A DNA stretch of 64,000 nt from Chryseobacterium sp. YIM B08800 (GCF_026163565.1 NZ_JAPDKN010000022.1:62001-126000), one strand, 5' to 3'. Shown: positions 35,557 through 44,387, counted from the stretch's first letter. Translations and numbers: made by a program. Notes: generated by a model not told the origin, from the sequence alone.

Positions 35557-36849
35557 TTAAAGATATTCATCTCGTTTCCAATATCTTTTATTTTTGGAAC
35601 CAATGATCTGACTTTTATAAATGCTGTTTTGTCCAGAAAAAAAGTAAGAAACAACACAAGCGATAACAACATAAACTCCGCATTCCATCCCAAATAACTC
35701 AAAAGCCATTATGCTGCAAGCAATCGGTGTATTGGTAGCTCCGGCAAAAACTGCCACAAAACCCATTCCCGCCAAAAGTGCTAAAGGTAAAGGGATGAAA
35801 TATCCAAGTGCATTTCCTAAAGTTGCACCAATGAAAAATAACGGAGTCACTTCACCACCTTTAAAACCTGAAGCTAAAGTAATAATCGTAATAGTCATTT
35901 TTAAAGCAAAATCATAAGCTGGAAGCTGTTGCGAAAAAGAATCTAAAATTGTAGGAATTCCTAAACCAAGATATTTTGTGGTTCCCATTAACCCAACTGA
36001 TATTAGCACGATAACTCCTCCAATCAACGGGCGAAGTGGCGGATAAAAAATTTTAGATTTAAAAAAATCTCCTGTTTTATGAATGGTTTTACTAAAAAAG
36101 GCGGCACAAATACCAAAGAAAACACCGGCAATAAGAGCATATAAAATATTCAATAATGATATTCCAGGAACAAAATTGATTACATATTCAGTGTGATGAG
36201 TGTTTAATGATTTTGTAACTGAATCTGCAATAATTGATGCGGAAATTGCCGGAAATAAAGCTTTGTATTTTATTTTTCCAGTAAGAGAAACTTCCAGTCC
36301 GAAAATTGCTCCGGCTATTGGAGTTCCGAACACCGATCCAAATCCTGCCGCAATCGCTGATATAATTAAAATTTTTCTATCATCAGCTGAAAGCCTTAAT
36401 GGTTTTGAAAGCTGATCGGCAATTGATGCCGCCATTTGCAAAGCTGTTCCTTCACGACCTGCAGAACCTCCAAAAAAATGAGTAATTATTGTTCCAAAAT
36501 ACACTAATGGAGCCATTTTAAAAGGGATTGTCTTTTGGGGCTCGTGAATGGTTTCTAATAATAAATTATTTCCGGCTTCAACATCTTTTCCGAAATAGTA
36601 ATATAATAGACCAACCAGAAACCCTGCTAAAGGTAAAAAAGCAATTAACCAAAGATGGTTTTCTCTGAATTGGGTTGCCCATTCTAAGGTCTGTAAGAAA
36701 AAAGCAGAGGCACATCCGATAAAACCTCCAATAATTGCAGTAATGAAAAGCCATTTCACTACAAAAAATACAGAAGGATATTTTCTGAAAAATATTTGAA
36801 TTAAAACACTGAGAATTCTAAAAACTGATCTTTTATTTTTTTTAAACAT
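35557..36849 (-). CDS. CLC-type fluoride/proton antiporter
   Basis: A 430-residue CLC-family protein with ten or more membrane helices. Motifs GSAGREGTALQMAASIADQL (with the gating Glu) and FKGGEVTPLFFIGATLGNAL are those of the fluoride-exporting CLC subgroup rather than the chloride exchangers, which carry GREGP and GxFxP. It should export F- in exchange for protons across the inner membrane and so protect the cell. A fluoride riboswitch stands immediately upstream on the same strand, strongly supporting fluoride as the substrate. The ATG lies just a few bases after the hairpin of the riboswitch. Confidence 0.93.
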   Translation of the reverse strand: MFKKNKRSVFRILSVLIQIFFRKYPSVFFVVKWLFITAIIGGFIGCASAFFLQTLEWATQFRENHLWLIAFLPLAGFLVGLLYYYFGKDVEAGNNLLLETIHEPQKTIPFKMAPLVYFGTIITHFFGGSAGREGTALQMAASIADQLSKPLRLSADDRKILIISAIAAGFGSVFGTPIAGAIFGLEVSLTGKIKYKALFPAISASIIADSVTKSLNTHHTEYVINFVPGISLLNILYALIAGVFFGICAAFFSKTIHKTGDFFKSKIFYPPLRPLIGGVIVLISVGLMGTTKYLGLGIPTILDSFSQQLPAYDFALKMTITIITLASGFKGGEVTPLFFIGATLGNALGYFIPLPLALLAGMGFVAVFAGATNTPIACSIMAFELFGMECGVYVVIACVVSYFFSGQNSIYKSQIIGSKNKRYWKRDEYL

Positions 36850-36934
36850 AAAAACCTGATTAAATGGTAAACATTCAACTAATCAGGCGCCATCAGCTTT
36901 TTTAATGCGGTTGGGTAAGGAAGACACCATTTCC
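36850..36934 (-). promoter_or_regulatory. Fluoride riboswitch (crcB motif)
   Basis: On the minus strand the RNA starts GGAAAUGGUGUCUUCC, with the P1 stem GGAA/UUCC and the AUG of the aptamer; it continues with ACCGC and ends GCUGAUGGCGCCU, the diagnostic 3' part. GGUGUC and GGCGCC can pair fully as the pseudoknot. The 3' end of the aptamer (CCUGAUUA, about 36880-36887) can also pair with UAAUCAGG at about 36853-36860, followed by a U run and the start codon. This gives mutually exclusive structures: bound fluoride would keep the first arm in the aptamer and permit expression. Confidence 0.93.
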
Positions 36935-37123
36935 TTTATTTCGAAAGAACAAATTTAAGACAAATATCTTATTTATAAATAGTTTGACTTCAAGATTTAG
37001 TCTGACTTTTTTCAATCGAAATTTTCTATTGGCTACATTTTTATTAAAACTAAATTCCAGAGCTGTTTTCCAAAGGTTGTTTCATAAATTAGCTTTACTT
37101 TTTAAATAATATAAAATCTGTTT

Positions 37124-38068
37124 ATGGAAAAGATAAAAATAAAAAATACCAATCTTTTGGTAGCGCCGATAAATTTTGGAGGAAATGTTTTTGGTTGGAC
37201 TTTAGATGAGAAAAAATCTTTTGATATTTTAGATCAGTTTACAGCAGGAGGCTTTAATTTTATTGATACAGCCGATACGTATTCTTGGTGGGTAAATGGA
37301 AAAGGCGGCCAGTCGGAAGAAATTATCGGAAACTGGATGAAAAAAAGAAACAACCGAAATGATTTGGTGATTGCAACGAAAGTAGGTTCAGAAACAAAAG
37401 AACATGGTTTCGACATCAGCAAAAAACATATTCTGAAATCGGTAGATGAATCTTTGGCTCGACTTCAAACCGATCATATAGATCTTTATTACACCCATTT
37501 TGATGATCAAAAAACTCCGGTTGAAGAAACTTTAGAAGCGTATGATGAAATTATTAAAGCCGGAAAAGTAAGATATATTGCGGCGTCGAACCTTTCACCC
37601 GAAAGATTGAAAGAATCTTTTGATGTTGCCGAAAAAAATAATCTTCCTAAATATGTTGCCTTACAGCCGCATTATAATCTACTGGAAAGAGAAAAATTTG
37701 AATCTCAATATGCAGATCTGGTGAAAGAATATGATTTGAGTGTTTTTACCTATTGGTCTTTGGCTGCAGGTTTTCTTACCGGAAAATATCGTAATGAAGA
37801 TGATTTAAAGAAAAGTGCAAGAGGAGAAGGAGTAAGGAAATATTTAGATGAAAAAGGTCTGAATGTTTTAAAAGCTTTGGATGAGATCAGCGCAAAACAC
37901 GAAACCACTCAGGCTTCCATTGCATTGGCTTGGCTTCTGGCAAATCCATTAGTGACCGCTCCGATTGTAAGTGCAACGAGCGAGTCTCAATTGAAAACTT
38001 TATTTGCTGCTCTTGAACTCAAATTAAGTTCTGAAGATGTTGAGCTTCTAAACAAAGTAAGTCAATAG
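37124..38068 (+). CDS. Aldo/keto reductase
   Basis: A 314-residue NADPH-dependent reductase. It has the family pattern NFIDTADTYSWWVNGKGGQSE, the catalytic Lys region VIATKVGSE, the HIDLYYTHFDD segment carrying the active-site His, and RYIAASNLSPERL. C-terminal motifs (TQASIALAWLLANPLVTAPIVSATS) fit the AKR family of general aldehyde reductases. Substrate unknown. Monocistronic, with a terminator following the stop codon. Confidence 0.95.
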   Translation: MEKIKIKNTNLLVAPINFGGNVFGWTLDEKKSFDILDQFTAGGFNFIDTADTYSWWVNGKGGQSEEIIGNWMKKRNNRNDLVIATKVGSETKEHGFDISKKHILKSVDESLARLQTDHIDLYYTHFDDQKTPVEETLEAYDEIIKAGKVRYIAASNLSPERLKESFDVAEKNNLPKYVALQPHYNLLEREKFESQYADLVKEYDLSVFTYWSLAAGFLTGKYRNEDDLKKSARGEGVRKYLDEKGLNVLKALDEISAKHETTQASIALAWLLANPLVTAPIVSATSESQLKTLFAALELKLSSEDVELLNKVSQ

Positions 38069-38084
38069 TTTTAAAATTTGACAC

Positions 38085-38124
38085 AAAAAAAACTCCTGTA
38101 AATCTATTTTGCAGGAGTTTTTTT
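38085..38124. terminator. Bidirectional terminator between aldo/keto reductase and MBL gene
   Basis: AAAACTCCTG and CAGGAGTTTT form a stem with a 13-base loop, with A- and T-runs on both sides, between convergent genes. Confidence 0.85.
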
Positions 38125-38135
38125 ATGTATAAAGC

Positions 38136-38861
38136 TTAGAATTGTAAAATACTTTTTTGCAGGTCGTGATAAAGAAGAACTTTCCATTTATTTTCAATAG
38201 CTTCTTTTTGCCATTCTATCCTAAGCTGCATTGCTTTTTTGCCATCAAAATCGCTTTTGTATGCGAGATGATATTTTAAATAAGATTCTTGTGGAAGATC
38301 ATCGGCGCCATAAAAAGCCGTTTCATTATTCTCGGTAATTTTGAAAATTTGCATGAAAGGACTGTGACCACCAACAACTTCATAATAAATTTCATCATTA
38401 ATTTTTCCCTGATCATCATCCATCCAAACAATATTGGGCTGCTGAATGAGCGTTTCTAAAATTTCGAAATCAAATGATGGATTTCCTCGGCTTTCAAAAG
38501 CAAAATCAAGCTCTCTTTTTTGAATATAAATTTTAGCATTCGGAAAATTAGGTTCAAATCCATGATCTGTTTTCACTAAAGTTCCATTGATATGATCCTT
38601 GTGTAAATGAGAAAGAAGAACCTTTGTGATTTGACTGGGCTGAATATTTTCTTTTTTTAAAATTTCATTGATGACCAATTTTCCTTCTTTGTTTTTCCAG
38701 CCTAAACCAGAATCGATAAGAATATGATCATTTTCAGTAATAATTAAAAAAGGCTGAATAGACATTCTGACTCCTTTGGCTTCCGGATTTTCTTCAAGAA
38801 TTTTAAAATTTTTGGATTTGTCGGCAACAAAATTGCCTTCTTTTATAGGAATGATTTTCAT
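38136..38861 (-). CDS. MBL-fold metallohydrolase
   Basis: A 241-residue metallo-beta-lactamase-fold protein with the metal motif HLHKDH in LLSHLHKDHING (about residues 84-95), an earlier ILIDSGLGWK strand with the conserved Asp, GHSPFM carrying a further metal His, and AFYGADDLPQ with the Asp ligand. It should be a cytoplasmic di-metal hydrolase, resembling the lactonase/quorum-quenching-like and glyoxalase-II-like families, but the substrate cannot be named. It lies alone, facing the aldo/keto reductase. Confidence 0.88.
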   Translation of the reverse strand: MKIIPIKEGNFVADKSKNFKILEENPEAKGVRMSIQPFLIITENDHILIDSGLGWKNKEGKLVINEILKKENIQPSQITKVLLSHLHKDHINGTLVKTDHGFEPNFPNAKIYIQKRELDFAFESRGNPSFDFEILETLIQQPNIVWMDDDQGKINDEIYYEVVGGHSPFMQIFKITENNETAFYGADDLPQESYLKYHLAYKSDFDGKKAMQLRIEWQKEAIENKWKVLLYHDLQKSILQF

Positions 38862-39502
38862 GTAAGTTGAATTACATTTTGAATTTTTAATGAGTTCACT
38901 GTATGAATTTGCAAAGATACATTACATAAAATTGATAGTAATAAGGTTAATAGTAACCTTTTTGTTAAAAAAAATAAACTTATAAATGAAATTTTTTTTG
39001 AAAAACAAAGATGGCATCAAACGTGCAACAGTAAAGGGAATACAATGAAAAAACTTTTGTGAATTATTAGTTTGATATTGAAAAAATTTGTAATTTTAAT
39101 TAAGAATGGTGAATTATTTTAATTCATCATATCATTTACCATATCATAGCTTTATTGAGATTATTTATTTTTATTGCTTTTATTTTTGATAATATTTTAG
39201 CCATATTTTGTTTTATTTATTAAGGCTGTATTGTTTTGTGATAAATATTTGATTAGGATGTATTATTTTTGCACTCTTTATTTGAAAAAAAATTAAAGTA
39301 TAAATAATTTGTTTGTTTTTTTTACATTGTAAAAACCGGATGATGAAAAAAATCGTAGTTAATAAAAATATATCTTATACAATTCTCACTTAAGAGATGT
39401 ATATTTGTGAATAGACTTGTTAAGTCTTTTGTAAATAAAACATTAGATGTTGTGTAAGATTTTTAAATATTAAATAATTGCTTTTAGCAAAAAATAGAAA
39501 CG
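38862..39502. other. 641-base AT-rich gap with one promoter-like element
   Basis: No coding frame is recognised. A TATATTTG octamer at 39400-39407 fits a -7 box for the TetR gene, followed by a small hairpin (GACTT/AAGTC at 39414-39426), giving a leader of about 90 bases. The remainder is low in complexity. Confidence 0.5.
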
Positions 39503-40129
39503 ATGCCCAGAAAAGTTGTACAAGGTCCTATTAGGGACAAAGAAAAAACAAAACAAAAACTACTCAATGCAGTAGGAAAGATTTTGAAAACGAAAGGATA
39601 TTCAGGATTAATGGTAAGCAAGATTGCTGCTGTTGCCGGTTTTGACAAAAAACTAATCTATGAATATTTTGGAAGTACAGACAAATTAATTGATGAATAC
39701 ATCAAATCTCAGGATTACTGGAGTAGATTTGAGTTAGGAGAAGACGTCGATTTGTCTGACGGAGGAAGAGAAATGTCTAAATTGGCAATTCTTGACCAGT
39801 TTGAAAACTTGAAGAAAAATAAAGAGCTTCAAAAGATTTTAGTGTGGGAAATGTCTGAAAGTCGTCCTATTCTTAAGAAAATTTTTGATCAGAGAGAAGA
39901 AATTGGTGAAGAATTATTCAAGAATATTACGGATCCTCATTTTGGTGAAGAATCAGACAGATTTAGAGCAATTGCAGCTATTTTAGTAGCCGGAAGTTAT
40001 CATTTAAACATGTTTACTGCACACAATGCTACTAACTTTTGCGGTATTAATATGAAGAGTGAAGAAGGAAGGCAGCAAATAAAGAATGCAATCGAAGATA
40101 TTATCGACTTCGCTTACAATAAAAAATAA
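39503..40129 (+). CDS. TetR/AcrR-family transcriptional regulator
   Basis: A 208-residue protein with an N-terminal TetR helix-turn-helix (TKQKLLNAVGKILKTKGYSG, then MVSKIAAVAGFDKKLIYEYF) and an all-helical ligand domain of the usual size. It has no divergent partner gene that would reveal the target, and the effector is unknown. The 641-base gap upstream holds its promoter. It lies 85 bases before dnaX, which has its own promoter. Confidence 0.93.
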   Translation: MPRKVVQGPIRDKEKTKQKLLNAVGKILKTKGYSGLMVSKIAAVAGFDKKLIYEYFGSTDKLIDEYIKSQDYWSRFELGEDVDLSDGGREMSKLAILDQFENLKKNKELQKILVWEMSESRPILKKIFDQREEIGEELFKNITDPHFGEESDRFRAIAAILVAGSYHLNMFTAHNATNFCGINMKSEEGRQQIKNAIEDIIDFAYNKK

Positions 40130-40202
40130 TTTATTGCCCAAATGTAAAGCGTAGTTTTCTAAAATTTGAAAGCTAAAATTTTCAAATTAAAACTATATTT
40201 CT

Positions 40203-40210
40203 TACTTTTG
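40203..40210 (+). promoter_or_regulatory. -7 element (TACTTTTG) very close to the dnaX start
   Basis: TACTTTTG matches TAnnTTTG and ends only four bases before the dnaX ATG at 40215, so the transcript start should fall on or next to the start codon; a leaderless message is likely. Confidence 0.5.
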
Positions 40211-40214
40211 GGCA

Positions 40215-41300
40215 ATGGAAAATTTTATCGTATCTGCAAGAAAATACCGTCCTCAACAGTTTGACACCGTTGTTGGGCAATCTCATATTACAGATACTTT
40301 AGAACACGCCATTGAAGAAAACCAGTTGGCGCAGGCATTGTTGTTTTGCGGACCTCGTGGTGTTGGTAAAACTACTTGCGCCAGAATTCTGGCAAGAAAA
40401 ATCAACGAAAAAGATGGCTCTGTCTCCGAAGATGGTTTTGCTTATAATATTTATGAGCTCGATGCGGCATCCAATAACTCTGTTGATGATATTCGTGAGC
40501 TGATTGATCAGGTGCGCTTTGCACCGCAGGTTGGTCAGTACAAAGTGTATATTATTGATGAGGTTCACATGTTGTCTTCTGCAGCATTTAATGCTTTTCT
40601 TAAAACTTTAGAAGAGCCACCTGCTCACGCTATTTTTATTTTAGCAACCACTGAAAAGCATAAAATTATTCCAACCATTTTATCACGTTGTCAGATTTAT
40701 GATTTTAAAAGAATCACAATTCTTGATATTCAGAATCATTTAAGAGGGATTGCAGAAAAAGAAAATGTAACGTACGAAGATGATGCGTTGTATCTGATTG
40801 CTCAAAAAGCAGACGGTGCATTAAGAGATGCTCTTTCAATTTTTGACAGGCTTTCTACTTTTTCTCAAAAAAATATTACTCTTGCAAAAGCAGCTGAAGT
40901 TCTCAATATTTTAGATTACGATCAATATCTTAAAATTGTTGATCTAGCTAAAGAAAATAAAATCTCGGAAGTACTTTTTGCTTTTAATGAAATTGTAAAA
41001 AAAGGTTTTGATCCGCACCTATTCATTGCCGGACTTGGAAATCATTTCCGTGATTTGATGATGGCTCAAAATTCTTCAACAATAGATTTAATTGAAGTAG
41101 GAGAGCAGACTAAAATAAAATTTGTTGAGCAAGGGCAAAAGTGGAGTCCGCAAAATCTTATCGATGCAATTGAAATCTGTAATCATGCGGATATCAATTA
41201 TAAAAATTCAAAAAATCCTAGACTTACTGTAGAAATTGCTTTGATGCAATTATCGTCTCTTTCAGCCGCTGGCGAAATAGCTAAAAAAAAAAGTTCTTAA
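40215..41300 (+). CDS. dnaX: DNA polymerase III subunit gamma/tau (frame-0 product, gamma-like)
   Basis: A 361-residue clamp-loader ATPase: Walker A GPRGVGKTTCA, Walker B YIIDEVHMLS, sensor 1 TTEKHKIIPTILSRCQ and an arginine finger region, then domain III. The canonical zinc Cys cluster is absent, as in other Bacteroidota. The frame-0 chain ends at TAA right after a run of ten A (41283-41292), where the gamma-like product would end as EIAKKKSS. A long in-register continuation begins in the -1 frame at the same run, so this is a frameshifted tau gene whose shortened form equals gamma. Confidence 0.93.
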   Translation: MENFIVSARKYRPQQFDTVVGQSHITDTLEHAIEENQLAQALLFCGPRGVGKTTCARILARKINEKDGSVSEDGFAYNIYELDAASNNSVDDIRELIDQVRFAPQVGQYKVYIIDEVHMLSSAAFNAFLKTLEEPPAHAIFILATTEKHKIIPTILSRCQIYDFKRITILDIQNHLRGIAEKENVTYEDDALYLIAQKADGALRDALSIFDRLSTFSQKNITLAKAAEVLNILDYDQYLKIVDLAKENKISEVLFAFNEIVKKGFDPHLFIAGLGNHFRDLMMAQNSSTIDLIEVGEQTKIKFVEQGQKWSPQNLIDAIEICNHADINYKNSKNPRLTVEIALMQLSSLSAAGEIAKKKSS

Positions 41301-41920
41301 TACTGGCTCCGTTTCTTAACGAGAAACAGGAAGTAAAATTACCGACTCAGGTTCAGGAAAAGAAAATAGAAGAAGCAAAAGTTCAGGCTAAAGTTGCTGA
41401 AAATGAGCAAGCTTCACAAGCTGTCGCTAAAGCTTCAAAGCCTTTATCAAAACCAAATATTTCTTCAGGATTCAGCATTAATTCTTTTCTGAATAAGGAG
41501 GAAAAAACTGATGAAAAGGAAAACTCTGCAGTTGTAAATACAGGGAATCTTCCGGAGCATCATTTCACAGATACAGATATTCAGACAGAATGGAATATTC
41601 TTCTAAAAAATCTTCGTACTAAAGATCCTGTAGTTTTTAATGCCATTAAAGCTTTTAAGCTAGCTAAAATTGACGAAAAAACGATTGAGATTTCTTATCC
41701 GTCAGATTCTGCGAAAGGAGAATTTGATAAAATAAGCATTGAATTTTTTAATCATTTTAAACACAAAGTAAATAATCACTCAATCATTTTCGAATTTAAA
41801 AAAGATCATGAAAATTTAAAGATAGAAATCATGACAACCAAGAAAATCTTTGAGAAATTTGTGGAAATGAATCCTTTATTAAAAGATTTAGATGATTTAA
41901 TGAAGTTTGATTTGTCATAA
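41285..41920 (+). CDS. dnaX: DnaX tau C-terminal extension in the -1 frame
   Basis: In the -1 frame a TAA at 41282-41284 is followed by an open frame through KKFLILAPFLNEKQEVKLP to TAA at 41918, about 210 residues. It has a hydrophilic linker (VQEKKIEEAKVQ, then SKPLSKPNISSG) and a final folded domain containing WNILLKNLRTKDPVVFNAIK and LDDLMKFDLS, like the tau domain that contacts other replisome parts in Flavobacteriia. Joined through the A10 run it yields a normal-length tau. Either slippage is programmed or a single base was lost in the run. Confidence 0.8.
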   Translation, partial: KKKFLILAPFLNEKQEVKLPTQVQEKKIEEAKVQAKVAENEQASQAVAKASKPLSKPNISSGFSINSFLNKEEKTDEKENSAVVNTGNLPEHHFTDTDIQTEWNILLKNLRTKDPVVFNAIKAFKLAKIDEKTIEISYPSDSAKGEFDKISIEFFNHFKHKVNNHSIIFEFKKDHENLKIEIMTTKKIFEKFVEMNPLLKDLDDLMKFDLS

Positions 41921-41975
41921 TTTTTTATATATTTGCTAAATATTTACAAAACAAAAGATAAATTATAGTATAAAA

Positions 41976-42122
41976 GTGGAACTTTCTAAAATTCCATATA
42001 CCTCTGATTTTGCTACAAAAATCAATACTACACCTGCTTATTTCTTAAGCAGCTATCTTTCTTTTGACGCTTTTTATTATAGAAATTTTAGAAGTTATTA
42101 TCGATTTTATTGGTATAGCTAA
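41976..42122 (+). CDS. Candidate aromatic-rich leader peptide upstream of DAHP synthase
   Basis: A GTG-started frame of 48 codons lies 151 bases before the DAHP synthase gene. Residues 22-48 contain 14 aromatic residues: YF, Y, F, F, YY, F, YY, F, then YWY just before the stop. Ribosome stalling at such codons when charged aromatic tRNAs are short is the usual attenuation signal. A hairpin of AATTATAAA / TTTATAAT type lies at about 42208-42230. No strong terminator with a T tract is visible, so the mechanism could be translational rather than transcriptional. There is no ATG; the initiation codon is an assumption. Confidence 0.55.
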   Translation: MELSKIPYTSDFATKINTTPAYFLSSYLSFDAFYYRNFRSYYRFYWYS

Positions 42123-42273
42123 TTTAATTTCTTTCTTAAAAAAATATAAGGACTCACTTTTAGATTCCTGATTTCACAACAATTTTGAACGACATTTTTT
42201 TGAAAGAATTATAAATAAATTTTATAATAGATATGCTATTGACTCTAATTTAAAAATATAAATTTACAACAAT

Positions 42274-43353
42274 ATGAACTTAACAGATTTGGAAAACAGC
42301 TGGATTAACCAGTTCCAACAACCACTCATTATCGCAGGACCATGTAGCGCAGAAAGCGAACAGCAAATGCTGGAAACTGCTAAAAGAATTAAAGAAACCA
42401 ATGCACAAGTTCCTATTTTCCGTGCAGGAATCTGGAAGCCAAGAACAAAACCTAATGGTTTTGAAGGAGTTGGTGTAATTGGTTTAAACTGGCTAAAAAA
42501 AGTAAAAGAAGAATATGGCTTCAAAACCGCAACAGAAGTTGCTAATGCCCATCACGTAGATGCTGCGTTGAAAGCAGATGTTGATATTTTATGGATCGGG
42601 GCACGTTCTACAGTGAATCCTTTCACTGTTCAGGAGATTGCGGAAGCTTTAAAAGGAACTGAAAAAATAGTTTTGGTAAAAAATCCGGTAAATCCAGATT
42701 TGGCTTTATGGATTGGTGCTTTGGAAAGGCTTTTAGGACAAGATATCAAAAACTTAGGAGCAATTCACAGAGGGTTTTCTACGTACCAAAAAACTAAATA
42801 CAGAAATAATCCAAACTGGCAGATTGCTTTAGACTTCAAGAGTCAGTTTCCAAATATTCCGATTTTGATCGATCCTTCACATATTTGTGGAAATCGTACC
42901 GGATTGGCGGGAATTACTCAGGAAGCCTTGAATGTTGGTTACCAAGGTGCTATTATTGAATCACATTGTAATCCTGATGAAGCATGGAGCGATGCTTCGC
43001 AACAGATTACTCCTGAAGTTTTGGGCGAAATGATTTCTAATCTTAAAGTTAGAAGTACAGATTTAGCTGGTTTTGATGATGAAATGGGAAGACACAGAAC
43101 TTTAATTTCTGATTTGGATTTTCAAGTGATTGAATTGCTTTCTCAAAGAATGAAAATTTCTGCAAAAATCGGAAAGCTGAAGAAGGAAAACGATATTGCT
43201 ATTTTTCAGCCGGATCGTTGGAAAGTAATTACTGAATACGCTGCACAAAAAGCTACAGAAACAGGAATGTCTCAAGATTTTATTGAAAAAGTCTTCAAAG
43301 CGATTCACGAAGAGTCTATTGAAGTTCAAAACAATATTATGATTAATAGATAA
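42274..43353 (+). CDS. Bifunctional DAHP synthase/chorismate mutase (type II)
   Basis: A 359-residue fusion. Residues 1-265 form a type I-beta DAHP synthase (IAGPCSAESEQQM, FRAGIWKPRTKP, DPSHICGNRTGL), which condenses phosphoenolpyruvate and erythrose 4-phosphate; residues 270-355 form an AroQ-type chorismate mutase (LISDLDFQVIELLSQRMKIS). The order is the reverse of the Bacillus enzyme, where the mutase is N-terminal. It opens the shikimate pathway and also makes prephenate. The upstream 353 bases carry an aromatic-rich leader frame that suggests control by Phe/Tyr/Trp supply. Confidence 0.95.
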   Translation: MNLTDLENSWINQFQQPLIIAGPCSAESEQQMLETAKRIKETNAQVPIFRAGIWKPRTKPNGFEGVGVIGLNWLKKVKEEYGFKTATEVANAHHVDAALKADVDILWIGARSTVNPFTVQEIAEALKGTEKIVLVKNPVNPDLALWIGALERLLGQDIKNLGAIHRGFSTYQKTKYRNNPNWQIALDFKSQFPNIPILIDPSHICGNRTGLAGITQEALNVGYQGAIIESHCNPDEAWSDASQQITPEVLGEMISNLKVRSTDLAGFDDEMGRHRTLISDLDFQVIELLSQRMKISAKIGKLKKENDIAIFQPDRWKVITEYAAQKATETGMSQDFIEKVFKAIHEESIEVQNNIMINR

Positions 43354-43442
43354 ATTGGTTTAAAAAAAGATAATGGGGTTTAGGATTTATATTTCAGCAA
43401 ATCTGGCATAAACTAAATCCTGTTATCTAAAACCTAATTCCT

Positions 43443-43450
43443 TATCTTTG
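43443..43450 (+). promoter_or_regulatory. -7 element (TATCTTTG) next to the rsgA start
   Basis: TATCTTTG fits the consensus and ends ten bases before the rsgA ATG; the 5' leader would be only a few bases. Confidence 0.5.
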
Positions 43451-43460
43451 CAGATATCGT

Positions 43461-44387
43461 ATGAAAGGAAAAATCATTAAATCTACAGGAAGCTGGTATC
43501 AGGTTTTGGAAACAGAAACCGGAAAAATTTTTGAGGCGAGAATTCGTGGAAAATTTAAACTAATAAAAACCAGACTTACAAATCCCTTAGCTGTTGGTGA
43601 TTTTGTAGAATTTCAGCTCGAGCAGGATGATATTGCTTGGATCACAAAAATAGAACCCCGCAGAAATTACCTGATTCGAAAATCTGTAAATCTTTCAAAA
43701 GAAGCACACATTATTGCGTCGAATATTGATTTGGCGTGTTTTATTTTTACATTAAAGCATCCTGAAACTTCTCTCGGTTTTCTTGACCGGTTTCTCGCTT
43801 GTTGTGAAGCTTATAATATAAAGCCGCTTATTTTGTTTAATAAAATGGATGTTCTGTCGGAAGAAGAATCTGAGATTGTAAAAGATATTGAATTTCTATA
43901 CAACGAAATTGGATATGAAACATTGGAGATTTCTTCTTACTCTAAGCTTAATTTGGATACACTGGTTGAAATTCTTAAAGATAAAACTTCCGTATTTTTT
44001 GGACACTCAGGTTGCGGAAAATCTACATTGGTCAATGCAATGCAGCCAAATCTTAATTTAAGAACTTCCGAAATTTCCGATACTCATTTAAAAGGAAAGC
44101 ATACAACTACTTTTGCTCAGATGCATTTTTGGGATTTTGGCGGAAACGTGATCGATACTCCCGGTGTACGAGAATTTGCCATGATTGATATTGAGAAAGA
44201 AGAAGTGCAACATTACTTTCCTGAAATATTTAAGAAAAGGGAAGAGTGTAAATATCATAACTGTATGCATGTGAATGAACCCAAATGTGCTGTTTTAGAA
44301 TCTTTAGAAACTGGAGAAATTCAGCCTACAAGATATTCTACTTACATTAAGCTTATGGACGAGGCGGAAGAAAACACCCGTAAATAA
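43461..44387 (+). CDS. rsgA: Small ribosomal subunit biogenesis GTPase RsgA
   Basis: A 308-residue circularly permuted GTPase. The order of motifs is G4 (LFNKMD), G1 (GHSGCGKST), G3 (DTPGV), preceded by an OB-fold domain (KGKIIKSTGSWYQVLETE) and followed by a zinc motif (CKYHNCMHVNEPKCAV). It acts late in 30S maturation and is stimulated by the ribosome. It is encoded 107 bases after the DAHP synthase and has its own -7 element. Confidence 0.96.
   Translation: MKGKIIKSTGSWYQVLETETGKIFEARIRGKFKLIKTRLTNPLAVGDFVEFQLEQDDIAWITKIEPRRNYLIRKSVNLSKEAHIIASNIDLACFIFTLKHPETSLGFLDRFLACCEAYNIKPLILFNKMDVLSEEESEIVKDIEFLYNEIGYETLEISSYSKLNLDTLVEILKDKTSVFFGHSGCGKSTLVNAMQPNLNLRTSEISDTHLKGKHTTTFAQMHFWDFGGNVIDTPGVREFAMIDIEKEEVQHYFPEIFKKREECKYHNCMHVNEPKCAVLESLETGEIQPTRYSTYIKLMDEAEENTRK

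Noticed and set aside
38862-39502. Possible origin of replication or partition region
   Set aside because: The stretch is AT-rich, but I find no DnaA-box clusters or iterons and no dnaA or parAB gene nearby.
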